Assembly: GCA_036388295.1 (NCBI GenBank)
Contig: DASVSC010000273.1
Coordinates: 1 to 20,478, forward strand
DNA: 20,478 bases
From: RYN-431 sp036388295
GTDB lineage: Bacteria > Planctomycetota > Phycisphaerae > Tepidisphaerales > Tepidisphaeraceae
Direction: 5' to 3'
In this document: in pieces, positions 1-6,809 of the stretch
Position numbering within the stretch: the first letter of the stretch is position 1
How the letters are laid out: the number at the start of each line of letters is the position of its first letter
Program-made: the position numbers and the translations under genes
Notes under the pieces: model-generated
Told to the model about the DNA's origin: nothing
Databases searched by the model: none
What the model saw: the letters and a program-made list of their open reading frames with translations, nothing else

Positions 1-441
1 CCGGTACAGCCCCCGGGTCTCCGTGCGCGGCGATCCGCTACGACTGTAGCCGCCGCTGGCGTCGGCCTGCGGGAGCAAGTCGGCGGCGGCGATGCTGCGG
101 CTGGCGCGCGACTGTCGCACCGCACTGGTCGCCCGGCGGACGTCCAGATTCGCCTCGATCGCACGCTCAACCATGGCGTTCAGGCCGGGATCGTTAAACC
201 GCTTCCACCATTCGGCCAGATCGGCCTCGGGGCCGTTGAACTGCGTCGGCCGGGTGGTGGCGTAAGACGAGCCCAACGGCTCGGCCCAGCCGCCGGTGAT
301 GCCGGGATCGGGCTTTTTGAAGTCGGGCCCGACCGTGCAACCGGCGACGGCCAACAGGGAAGCGGCCACGAACGACGCGAGGGAATACGAACGAAGGTGT
401 GTGCGGCCGGATTGCTCAGGATTCAATTCAGTCTCTCTCAT
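1..441 (-). CDS. Outer-membrane efflux lipoprotein, NodT/TolC type (N-terminal part, cut by window edge)
   Basis: This is the amino-terminal 147 codons of an outer-membrane factor for a tripartite efflux pump; the rest lies beyond position 1. The reading starts at ATG 441 with a hydrophobic stretch (about residues 18-34) and a lipobox AVAGC (residues 31-35), so Cys35 is the likely lipidated residue. It is followed by TVGPDFKKP, the hallmark start of mature NodT-family RND/MFP outer-membrane lipoproteins. The segment EWWKRFNDPGLNAMVERAI and the following heptad-rich helix, rich in Ala, Arg and Gln, match the first TolC-like helices. It lies 48 bp downstream of the permease gene on the same strand and is probably the last gene of the operon. 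The ATG falls inside a short repeat (439-458) and has no clear Shine-Dalgarno sequence, so a start at TTG 426 is also possible. Confidence 0.88.
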   Translation of the reverse strand, partial: MRETELNPEQSGRTHLRSYSLASFVAASLLAVAGCTVGPDFKKPDPGITGGWAEPLGSSYATTRPTQFNGPEADLAEWWKRFNDPGLNAMVERAIEANLDVRRATSAVRQSRASRSIAAADLLPQADASGGYSRSGSPRTETRGLYR

Positions 442-458
442 TCGTGTCCATTCGTGGC
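439..458. repeat. Short tandem-unit repeat, single arm
   Basis: Read on the minus strand this is GCCACGAATGGACACGAATG, two copies of CACGAAT separated by four bases. It resembles one arm of the longer inverted repeats elsewhere in this window, which are also built from short tandem units, but no opposite arm is present. It fills part of the 48-bp gap between the permease and outer-membrane genes and covers the proposed start codon at 441. Confidence 0.4.
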
Positions 459-489
459 CGATGCTTTTCGTGGGGCGGGACGGGCTAAT

Positions 490-1872
490 TTACTCGTACC
501 GCAGGGCTTCGATCGGGTCGAGTTTGGCGGCCTTCCACGCCGGGTAGAAGCCGAAGACCACGCCGACGAACGCACTGACGGCCACCGCGGCCAGGATCGC
601 GCCCGGCGAGCTTTCGGTCGGCCAATTCAGCAGGTACGTGACGAGCCACGACGCCCCGATGCCCAGGCCGATGCCGATCGCCCCGCCGAGCAGGCAGAGC
701 ACCACGCTTTCGGTCAGGAACTGCCGCAGGATGTCGCCGCCGCGTGCGCCGACGGCCATGCGCAAACCAATTTCGCGCGTACGCTCGGTGACGCTGACGA
801 GCATGATGTTCATAATGCCCACGCCGCCGACGATCAGCGAGATGGTGGCCACGAACAGCAGCAGCGACTTCATCGTGCCGGTGGTGCTGGCGAGCATGGT
901 GCTGAACTCGGTCAGGCTGCGGATCTGGAAGTCGTCCGGCTCGTTCGGGGCCAGGCGGTGGCGTTCGCGCAGCACGTCGGTCATCTGCTTGATCGCGGTG
1001 TCGATCTGGTCGGCGCTGACGGCCGAGGCGTTGATGCGGTCGATGTTGGCGAACCGAATCGGCATCGGATTGTTCTTCGTCTGCTGCGCGTTGCGGGCGG
1101 GGTATTTGGAGACGGTGACGTTCGGATAAATGTCGCTCGGCGACTGCGGGCTGGCGGACGCGGTGCCGCCACTGCTGCTGCCGGCGGCGCTCTGGTTGGT
1201 ATTGGACACCGACGTGCCGCTGACGCGGTATTTGATCGTGGTCCAGGGGGCGATCAGCACGTCGTCCTGGTCCTGACCCATCATGTTCGCGCCTTTGGCC
1301 GCGAGCACGCCGACGACGCGGAAGCCGATGCCGTTGACGCGCATTTCCTGGCCGACGGGGCTTTGGCCGCCGAACAGTTCACGCACCAGCGTGGTGCCGA
1401 TCAGGCAGACGCGGGCCCGCTGGAGCACGTCACGTTCGGTGAAGGCTTCGCCCTCGGTGACCGGCCAGTCGCGCACTTCAAGGAACGCCGGGGTGGTGCC
1501 CTGCATGTTCTGCGGCACCCAGTTTTTGCCGCCGTACACGATTTGGGTGCGCGACCCGACGACGGGCGCGACGGCCTTGATGGCCGGGCAGTTGATGGCG
1601 ATGGCCTCGGCGTCATCGGGCGTCAGCCGCATGTTGCTGCCGGCGCCCGAACTGATGCCGCCGGTGTTGCTGCTGCCGGAGAAGATCACCAGGTTGTTCG
1701 CGCCCATGGAGCTGATCTGTTTCTGGATCAGCGACGAGCTGCCGTTGCCCACCTCCATCATGGCGATCACGGCACCGACGCCGATGACAATGCCCAGCGT
1801 GGTCAGCACGGCCCGCATGACGTTGCGCCGCAAGGCGACGATGGCGGTTTTGAAGGTTCGGATGGATCTCAT
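490..1872 (-). CDS. MacB-type ABC transporter permease
   Basis: This 460-residue inner-membrane permease starts at ATG 1872 (MRSIRTFKTAIVALRRN). The frame is open further upstream to 2061, but that part overlaps the ATPase gene and reads as low-quality Arg/Ala sequence, so it is excluded. The first membrane segment is at about residues 20-40 (LTTLGIVIGVGAVIAMM). A large periplasmic MacB-PCD domain follows, with a Ser/Gly-rich stretch in the middle, and then three C-terminal helices at about 336-358, 388-415 and 424-445. The cytoplasmic motif ERTREIGLRMAVGAR (363-377) and the end YPAWKAAKLDPIEALRYE are typical of this FtsX/MacB fold. E. coli MacB carries ATPase and permease in one chain; here they are separate genes. 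It should form a dimer working with the ATPase at 1953-2690, the adaptor at 2687-4174 and the outer-membrane protein at 1-441. The substrate cannot be read from sequence. Confidence 0.95.
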   Translation of the reverse strand: MRSIRTFKTAIVALRRNVMRAVLTTLGIVIGVGAVIAMMEVGNGSSSLIQKQISSMGANNLVIFSGSSNTGGISSGAGSNMRLTPDDAEAIAINCPAIKAVAPVVGSRTQIVYGGKNWVPQNMQGTTPAFLEVRDWPVTEGEAFTERDVLQRARVCLIGTTLVRELFGGQSPVGQEMRVNGIGFRVVGVLAAKGANMMGQDQDDVLIAPWTTIKYRVSGTSVSNTNQSAAGSSSGGTASASPQSPSDIYPNVTVSKYPARNAQQTKNNPMPIRFANIDRINASAVSADQIDTAIKQMTDVLRERHRLAPNEPDDFQIRSLTEFSTMLASTTGTMKSLLLFVATISLIVGGVGIMNIMLVSVTERTREIGLRMAVGARGGDILRQFLTESVVLCLLGGAIGIGLGIGASWLVTYLLNWPTESSPGAILAAVAVSAFVGVVFGFYPAWKAAKLDPIEALRYE

Positions 1873-1884
1873 AAGAGCTGGCAG

Positions 1885-1944
1885 CCGGCGGCGGGCAGCA
1901 GGCGGCGAAGCATTTGCTGCCCGCCGCCTGCTGCCTGCCGTCGG
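1885..1944. repeat. Inverted repeat inside the efflux operon
   Basis: Arms 1885-1907 and 1922-1944 (23 bp) match at 21 positions, with a perfect core GGCAGCAGGCGGCG / CGCCGCCTGCTGCC (1894-1907 and 1922-1935) and a 14-nt loop. The hairpin fills most of the 80-bp gap between the ATPase stop and the permease start, in an operon whose other upstream junctions overlap by a few bases. It could be an inserted repeat, an mRNA stability element or an attenuator. There is no T-run after it. Confidence 0.7.
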
Positions 1945-1952
1945 CCCTTTCT

Positions 1953-2690
1953 TTATGCCGGGTGCGTTGCCAAAAACTGTTGCGCGGCCGCGGCCGTTCG
2001 CTCGGCGTACGCGCCGCTTTCGATCAGGCCGTCGCGCATCGTGATGGCCCGCTTGGCCCATTGGCCGACTTCGATCGAGTGCGTGACGATGATGATCGTG
2101 ATGCCCTCTTCTTCGTTGAGCTTCTGGAACATTTCCAACACTTCGTCGCTGGTCTTGCTGTCCAAATTGCCGGTCGGTTCGTCGGCGAAGAGCAGCGGCG
2201 GGCGGTTGATCAGGCTGCGGGCAATGGCCACGCGCTGTTGCTGGCCGCCGGACATTTGCGACGGGTAATGGTGCAGGCGGTCGCCGAGGCCGACTTTGGC
2301 CAGGATTTCGATGCCGCGGGCCTTGGCCTCTTTATCGGGAATGCTGCGGCCGGCGTAGGTCAGCGGCATTGTCACGTTTTCCAAAGCCGTCGTGCGGGCC
2401 AGCAGATTGAAGCTCTGGAAGACGAAGCCGATCTTTTCGTTGCGCACGTGGGCGCGCTGGTCGCTGCTCAGTTCGCTGATTTCCTGTCCGTCGAGCGTGT
2501 AGCTGCCGCTGGTCGGGCGGTCGAGACAGCCGAGGATGTTCATCAGCGTGCTTTTGCCCGAGCCGCTGGCGCCCATCAGGGCCACCAGTTCGCCGCGGCC
2601 GACCTGCATGCTGACGCCCTTGAGGACGGGCACCTGCACTTCGCCGAGGTCGTACGTTTTGGTGATGTTGTCGAGTTCGATCAGGCTCAT
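1953..2690 (-). CDS. ABC transporter ATP-binding protein, MacB/LolD type
   Basis: This 245-residue cytoplasmic ATPase powers the efflux pump. All nucleotide-binding motifs are intact: Walker A GASGSGKST (40-48), Q-loop Gln92 (FQSFNLL), signature MSGGQQQR (146-153), Walker B LLFADE (166-171) and switch His204 (VTHS). The sequence LMNILGCLDRPTSG after Walker A and the FADEPTGNLDS box place it in the MacB/LolD/YknY family of ATPases that serve FtsX-like permeases. Its ATG (2690-2688) overlaps the adaptor stop codon by four bases (ATGA), so translation is probably coupled. The C-terminal 15 residues are Ala-rich and outside the conserved fold. Confidence 0.97.
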   Translation of the reverse strand: MSLIELDNITKTYDLGEVQVPVLKGVSMQVGRGELVALMGASGSGKSTLMNILGCLDRPTSGSYTLDGQEISELSSDQRAHVRNEKIGFVFQSFNLLARTTALENVTMPLTYAGRSIPDKEAKARGIEILAKVGLGDRLHHYPSQMSGGQQQRVAIARSLINRPPLLFADEPTGNLDSKTSDEVLEMFQKLNEEEGITIIIVTHSIEVGQWAKRAITMRDGLIESGAYAERTAAAAQQFLATHPA

Positions 2691-4174
2691 CGCGGCCCCC
2701 GTCCGCCGCCACCGCCACCGCCGCCGCCCGGGCCGCCGCGGCGCATTTGCGGCAGGAACGGGTTGGTCGGGCCCTGGGCGACTTGGCCGCTGGCGTCGAG
2801 GGCAATCGTGCCGGCGATGACTTCTGCACCTTCGGTCAGGCCTTCGCCGGTCACGGCGGTGTACGCGCCGTCGCTGACGCCGGTGGTGACGGTCATGGCC
2901 TTGACGAACTGGCCGGCCTTGACCCAGACCAGGCCGCTCTTGACGCCGCTCGGGCCGCCGCGGTTGTTGCCCGAGCGTCCGCCGCGGCCTTCACGGCCTT
3001 CGCCGCCCCGGTTCCCATCGCCCCGGTTGCCGTCACCACGATTGCCGCCGCCGGGCGGCCCGCCGCGGGGTCCGCCGCCACCACCGGGCGACGCGTCGTC
3101 GTCTTTCACCGCGTACTGCTCGCGCTGCTCCGGCACGATCTGTTCGGGCGTCGTCGGCATCCAGCGCAACGCGGCGTTGGGCACCATCAGCGTGTCGTTC
3201 TGGCGCTCGGTCTCGAACTGCACGTTGGCCGTCAGGTAGGGGATGAGCGTCAGATCGGCATTGTCTGTGGTCACCTCAACGGTGTAGACGACCACGTTCT
3301 GCGTCATCTGGGCGTTGAGGCGCATCTTCTTAACGGCACCCTTGAACACGCGGTCGCCGAAAGCGTCGCACGTGAACGTGACGGGCTGCCCGACCTTGAT
3401 ATGGCCGACGTCGGCCTCGTTGACGGCCACCCACACCTGCATGGTCGACAAGTCGCGGGCGACCAGAAACAGGCTGCTGGCCGACTGCGTGCTGACGACG
3501 GTCTGGCCGATGTTGATGCGGCGGTCGATGACTACGCCATCGACGGGCGACCTGATTGTGCAGTAGTCGACGTTGCGCTGCGCCCGCTTCACGGCCGACT
3601 CGGCTTGGTCGACTTGGGCGCGTGCGGTCGCCATTGCGGCGTCGGCCACGGCGACGGCGGCTTGGCCTTGGTCGTAAGTGCTTTTGTAGGTGTCGTAGGT
3701 CGTCTGCGCCAGCGCGTCGCCGGGGCCGATGCGTTCGGCGCGTTTCCAGTCATTGGACGCCTGGCTGAGCTTGGCCTGGGCGGTCAACTTGTCCGCCTGG
3801 GCACGCTGGATGCCGGCCTGGGCGGCCAGCAGCTGGGCCTTGGCTTCGTTCAGGCTGGCGGTGTAGGTGGTGTCGTCGATCTGGGCGATCAGGCTGCCGG
3901 CGGTGACGCGGCTGTGGTAGTCGATCTGCTTGCCGTCGGCGTCGGTGCCGAAGCGGACGATCTGCCCGGTCACCTGACTGCCGACGTCGATGACTTCGTC
4001 CGGCTCCACCGTGCCGGTGGCGCTAATGGAGGCGACAAGGTCGTCGCGCTCGATCTTGGCGGTGCGGAACTGCACCGGCGCGGCGGCCTTACCGCCCCAG
4101 TACCACATGCCCGCCCCGCCGACCAAGGCCAGCAGGACGACAACAACGACTAACCGTTTAATCCACGTAAGCAT
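2687..4174 (-). CDS. MacA/HlyD-type periplasmic adaptor with Arg-Gly-rich insert
   Basis: This 495-residue membrane-fusion protein bridges the permease and the outer-membrane channel. One N-terminal membrane anchor (about 8-23, LVVVVVLLALVGGAGM) is followed by lipoyl half-domains at about 60-100 and 205-235 (TIRSPVDGVVIDRRINIGQ), an alpha-hairpin coiled coil at about 104-205 rich in Ala, Gln and Lys, and a beta-barrel at about 245-325. The start is set at ATG 4174; an in-frame TTG at 4186 overlaps the MarR stop but sits directly on the only purine-rich stretch (GAGGA), which suits ATG 4174 better though the spacing is long. Unusual features are an Arg/Gly-rich insert (about 362-411, with GDGNRGDGNRGG repeats) in the membrane-proximal domain and a poly-Gly/Arg tail (478-495). 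The stop overlaps the ATPase start. Confidence 0.95.
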   Translation of the reverse strand: MLTWIKRLVVVVVLLALVGGAGMWYWGGKAAAPVQFRTAKIERDDLVASISATGTVEPDEVIDVGSQVTGQIVRFGTDADGKQIDYHSRVTAGSLIAQIDDTTYTASLNEAKAQLLAAQAGIQRAQADKLTAQAKLSQASNDWKRAERIGPGDALAQTTYDTYKSTYDQGQAAVAVADAAMATARAQVDQAESAVKRAQRNVDYCTIRSPVDGVVIDRRINIGQTVVSTQSASSLFLVARDLSTMQVWVAVNEADVGHIKVGQPVTFTCDAFGDRVFKGAVKKMRLNAQMTQNVVVYTVEVTTDNADLTLIPYLTANVQFETERQNDTLMVPNAALRWMPTTPEQIVPEQREQYAVKDDDASPGGGGGPRGGPPGGGNRGDGNRGDGNRGGEGREGRGGRSGNNRGGPSGVKSGLVWVKAGQFVKAMTVTTGVSDGAYTAVTGEGLTEGAEVIAGTIALDASGQVAQGPTNPFLPQMRRGGPGGGGGGGGGRGPR

Positions 4175-4182
4175 GATGCAGT

Positions 4183-4746
4183 TCAATCCTCGTCAGCGGC
4201 CGCGCCATCCGGCGTCGGATGGTCGCCCGACCCATATTCAGTCGGGGCGACGTGTTCCAAGTGCGTATTTAACTTATCGAGCAAAGCACAAAGTGTTGCC
4301 TGTTCTGTTCGGTTCAGGCCGCTCATCACGTTGCTGACCTGTCGCCCGTGCTGCCCGAGCACGCGTTCGACCAGTTCGCGGCCGCCGTCGGTCAGGCGGA
4401 CGCATTTAGCCCGGTGATCGCTCGGCGACGTCTCGCGGACCAGCAATCCCGCCACCCGCAGGCGTTCGACCACGTGCGTCACGCTCGGCGGCCGGACCAG
4501 CAACCGATTGCCGAGGTCCGCCAGCCGCAAACTGGCTTCGCCGCTTCCTTCCGCACAGTGCAGGTTCCGCAGCACCGCCCACTGGGCCGCGCTGATGCCG
4601 TTGCGGGCGAAATACGGGTCCATGACCCGCCGAACCATGCCGATGAGCCGTATCACCTGCCGATACGCTTCGGGCGCGCTAGCGGATGCGGTTTCTTCGC
4701 CGGACGAAACGTCAATCGAGGCAGACACTCGGCGGTATACGCGCAA
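4183..4746 (-). CDS. MarR-family transcriptional regulator
   Basis: This 187-residue protein contains a MarR winged helix-turn-helix, a DNA-binding repressor fold that usually responds to small phenolic or toxic ligands. The recognition region LADLGNRLLVRPPSVTHVVERL (about residues 76-97) is followed by the wing VRETSPSDHRAKCVRLTDGG, with the conserved D-x-R of the family. Long helices on both sides fit the dimerisation domain. It is the first gene of the efflux operon, and its TGA overlaps the possible TTG start of the adaptor, so it probably controls its own operon. The annotated start is a TTG at 4746; a GTG at 4728 is an alternative. The acidic C-terminal tail (about the last 20 residues) is outside the domain. 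The ligand is unknown. Confidence 0.93.
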   Translation of the reverse strand: MRVYRRVSASIDVSSGEETASASAPEAYRQVIRLIGMVRRVMDPYFARNGISAAQWAVLRNLHCAEGSGEASLRLADLGNRLLVRPPSVTHVVERLRVAGLLVRETSPSDHRAKCVRLTDGGRELVERVLGQHGRQVSNVMSGLNRTEQATLCALLDKLNTHLEHVAPTEYGSGDHPTPDGAAADED

Positions 4747-4759
4747 ACGCGGGGTTCGT

Positions 4760-4788
4760 TAGTTAGCTTTCAAAGTATTTGCGGTCAA
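4760..4788 (-). promoter_or_regulatory. Candidate promoter of the marR-efflux operon
   Basis: On the minus strand TTGACC (4788-4783) and TAACTA (4765-4760) are 17 bp apart and would start transcription near 4753, just before the proposed TTG start. The -35 is good and the -10 is poor. The spacer contains CTTTGAAAG, a short odd-centred palindrome that could be part of a MarR operator, but no longer symmetrical site is visible. Confidence 0.35.
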
Positions 4789-4805
4789 CCCCGAGCTGAG
4801 TCGAA

Positions 4806-4895
4806 GAAGTCGAGGAGAGAAGAGAGCCGCGGGGCTCCGCCCCGCTCTTCGGAATGCGGGGCAGAGCCCCGCGGCTCTCTTCGGGTTCCGACTTC
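4806..4895. repeat. Long palindromic repeat element
   Basis: Arms 4819-4845 and 4856-4882 (27 bp) match at 26 positions around a 10-nt loop (TCTTCGGAAT). Outside an internal bulge, GAAGTCG (4806-4812) pairs with CGACTTC (4889-4895), so the full structure is a 90-bp hairpin. The left flank, 4789-4805, reads CCCCGAGCTGAGTCGAA, similar to CGAGCTGAGTCGAAG-type repeats that I recall from many bacterial genomes. The element separates the marR operon from the convergently read end of the metallopeptidase gene. No T-run follows either arm, so it looks more like a dispersed REP/MITE-like repeat than a classical terminator. Confidence 0.75.
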
Positions 4896-4937
4896 GCCCC
4901 CCGAACTATTTTCAAACGATTCGGGATGAGTCGTCTC

Positions 4938-5318
4938 TCACCCATACCCCAATTCGTCCAGATCGTTTTCGTCCAGTCCGAAATGGTGCCCGACTTCGTG
5001 CAGGACGGTTTTGCGGATCTCGTCCTGGAGCTGTTGCGGCGAATCCGAGACGAGTTCTAAATCTTCTTGAAACAAGAAGATGACGCTCGGCATCTCTAAG
5101 GCGTGATGAACCGATTCGTCCGCCAGACTGGTGCCCACGTACAGGCCCAGCAGCAGGTCGCGCCGGCCGAGGCCGACGCTTTTAAGCTCTTTGGGCGTCG
5201 GGCGGTCGCGAACTTCCACGGGCACGCGTTCCAAGTGCCGGGCGATCGCCGGGGGCAGTTCGGCCAAGGCGGCTTCGACGATCCGGCCGAATTCGTTTTT
5301 GCCGACGTGGTGCGCCAT
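4938..5318 (-). CDS. Small zincin-like metallopeptidase family protein
   Basis: This 126-residue protein carries HEVGHHFG (HExxH) near its C-terminus, inside KTVLHEVGHHFGLDENDLDELGYG, preceded by a helix-strand core with FLFQEDLEL. This is the layout of the minimal zincin family Pfam PF06262 (Zincin_1), whose members are usually 110-140 residues. The two His of HExxH would bind zinc and the Glu would activate water; the downstream acidic residues fit the family's third ligand region. No signal peptide is present, so it should be cytoplasmic. The physiological substrate of the family is not known to me. Its start codon (5318) faces the next gene with only 17 bp between them, and there is no Shine-Dalgarno sequence. 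Confidence 0.9.
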   Translation of the reverse strand: MAHHVGKNEFGRIVEAALAELPPAIARHLERVPVEVRDRPTPKELKSVGLGRRDLLLGLYVGTSLADESVHHALEMPSVIFLFQEDLELVSDSPQQLQDEIRKTVLHEVGHHFGLDENDLDELGYG

Positions 5319-5322
5319 CCGC

Positions 5323-5331
5323 TAGAGTATA
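5323..5331. promoter_or_regulatory. Overlapping divergent -10 elements
   Basis: The 17-bp spacer between two divergent genes holds TATACT on the minus strand (5331-5326) and TAGAGT on the plus strand (5323-5328). Each ends exactly 7 nt before the corresponding start codon (ATG at 5318, GTG at 5336). This suggests both transcripts begin at or next to the start codon, that is, leaderless messages. Any -35 elements would lie inside the opposite coding region; none is convincing. Confidence 0.4.
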
Positions 5332-5335
5332 CGAC

Positions 5336-6331
5336 GTGATCCGCCTCACTTGTGCCAACTGCCAAGCCCAGCTGGAGGTCGACGACGCCTTCGCGGGCGG
5401 CGTCTGCCGGTGCAAGCACTGCGGCGCGATCCAGACCGTCCCCCGCGCCGGCCGCGGCGCCGCCCCCGGCCGCGCTTTGGCCGGCGGTGCGGTGGGCGGC
5501 GAAGAACCTAAAACCCTCTACCAAGTCAAAAGCCGGGCCGGCCTGGCGAGCACGCCGTCGGGCCTGGAAGAACTGGCCGAGGCGGTGCACGGGTCGGGCC
5601 TGGTCGGCAGCGGCCTGCTGAATCGGCCGGTACCGCGGGCGCCACAGATGCCCGCCGAACCGCGCAAGCCTAAAACGGGTTTGATCTTAAGCATCATTGG
5701 CGGGCTGCTCGCCGTGGCGGCGGTGATCGGGGCCGTCGCCTTCATTGCCATGCGTCCGACGGACGCCGCGCCGTCGCCCGTTTCGCAAGCCCCGCCGAAC
5801 GCCCGGCCCGCGTTCGGCGGCGTGGATCTGGAAGGGAAAAAGGTCGTTTTCGTCCTCGACCGCGGCGACGCCACCAGCGCCTTCTTCCCCGCCTTGCGCG
5901 ATTTGACCGTCAAATCCGTCCGCTCGCTCGGCCCGGATCGCTTGTTCCAAGTCGTCCTCTGGGACAACGGCAGCACCGACGCATACCCTGCCCTGACACC
6001 GGGTTACGCCTCCGCCGCCGAGGCCGAGAAGCTGACGCGGTGGTTCGACCAGGTGTCGACCGGCCGATCGACCGACGCCCTGCCTGCCCTGCGGCTCGCC
6101 CTCGCGGGCCGGCCGGACACGGTGGTGCTGGCGACGGGGAAATCGCTGCAGTTGGACGCCTCCTTCGCCGAAAGCGTCCTGACCGTCCGCCCGGCGGGCT
6201 CGACGACGCGCGTCCACGCCTTCTCCCTCGGCGAATCGGCCCCGGACGACCCGCTCCGCGTCATCGCTCGCAGAACGAGTGGGCAGTTCAAACTGTTGTC
6301 GGGAGCGGACTTATCAATCAGTTCGGAGTGA
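5336..6331 (+). CDS. Zinc-ribbon, transmembrane, vWA-like protein
   Basis: This 331-residue protein starts at GTG 5336. Residues 6-29 form a zinc ribbon (CANC, then CKHC at 26-29), a module often found at the N-terminus of planctomycete membrane proteins. A Gly/Ala-rich linker leads to one membrane helix at about 115-138 (GLILSIIGGLLAVAAVIGAV). The C-terminal part (about 168-331) has a von Willebrand A-like pattern: KKVVFVLDRGDAT as the first strand, then LFQVVLWDNGS, a TDALPALRLAL helix and the strand DTVVLATGK. The metal-binding DxSxS motif is replaced by DRGDA, so metal-dependent adhesion is doubtful. With one helix, the ribbon would be cytoplasmic and the vWA part outside. The function is unknown. 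It is divergent from the metallopeptidase gene. Confidence 0.85.
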   Translation: MIRLTCANCQAQLEVDDAFAGGVCRCKHCGAIQTVPRAGRGAAPGRALAGGAVGGEEPKTLYQVKSRAGLASTPSGLEELAEAVHGSGLVGSGLLNRPVPRAPQMPAEPRKPKTGLILSIIGGLLAVAAVIGAVAFIAMRPTDAAPSPVSQAPPNARPAFGGVDLEGKKVVFVLDRGDATSAFFPALRDLTVKSVRSLGPDRLFQVVLWDNGSTDAYPALTPGYASAAEAEKLTRWFDQVSTGRSTDALPALRLALAGRPDTVVLATGKSLQLDASFAESVLTVRPAGSTTRVHAFSLGESAPDDPLRVIARRTSGQFKLLSGADLSISSE

Positions 6332-6809
6332 CGCCTGAGGGAACCGCCCTCGCGTCCGACATTTCCGTTTAATTTATTACAGCCGCGAAGCCCGCTTGTC
6401 CGATACCGCAGCGGCGGCCTGAGTTGATTTACGCCTAGCCGCCGATCTTATGAACCCCACCCACCCCCGCCGTCGCGCGATCGTCCTTGTCAGCCTGCTG
6501 GGCGTCCTGAGCGCCACGACCGTTTTGCTGATGGCGCTCGCGCCCGCCCCGCTAACCCCCTGACTGGGGGAGTCGATTTAGTGGCAACTCCGCACCGCCT
6601 CGGGGGTTGGGACTTTTTCTTGCAGAACCCTCACTATTCGCATATGTTTGCCGACGCGTTGCCGGCAAAGGTTTATGCCGGCCGGCAGCGGGTGTTCGGT
6701 CGTTCACGCATGTTCCTTATCTATTTTTTATCGGCGTGAACGAAGCGTCTCGGCACGGGCACCGTCCCCACCGTCTGCGACGTTAAAATAAGGGGGTGGG
6801 ACAACTTGC
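6332..6809. other. Intergenic region, mostly unassigned
   Basis: The 478-bp gap between the vWA-like gene and the kinase gene holds one candidate micro-ORF (6450-6563), a short hairpin CCCCC-TGACT-GGGGG (6556-6570) over its stop, and a 9-bp inverted repeat CGTTCACGC / GCGTGAACG (6701-6709 and 6734-6742) around a 24-nt AT-rich loop. A TAAAAT hexamer about 20 bp before the kinase start could be its -10. Nothing else is recognisable. Confidence 0.5.
6450..6563 (+). CDS. Candidate 37-residue single-helix membrane peptide
   Basis: ATG at 6450 opens 37 codons: a basic start (MNPTHPRRR), one hydrophobic helix (about residues 10-31, IVLVSLLGVLSATTVLLMAL) and the end APAPLTP. The positive-inside pattern and GC-rich third positions fit a real small membrane protein. 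There is no Shine-Dalgarno sequence and no homologue that I recognise, so this could equally be a chance frame. Confidence 0.35.
   Translation: MNPTHPRRRAIVLVSLLGVLSATTVLLMALAPAPLTP

Noticed and set aside
1872..2061. Longer start for the MacB-type permease
   Set aside because: The extension overlaps the ATPase gene and the hairpin repeat and is low-complexity. ATG 1872 gives the normal N-terminus of the family.
397..4153. Long plus-strand frames over the efflux operon (397-2268, 1914-3239, 2747-4153)
   Set aside because: They are shadows of the permease, ATPase and adaptor genes, with composition-biased translations and no recognisable motif.
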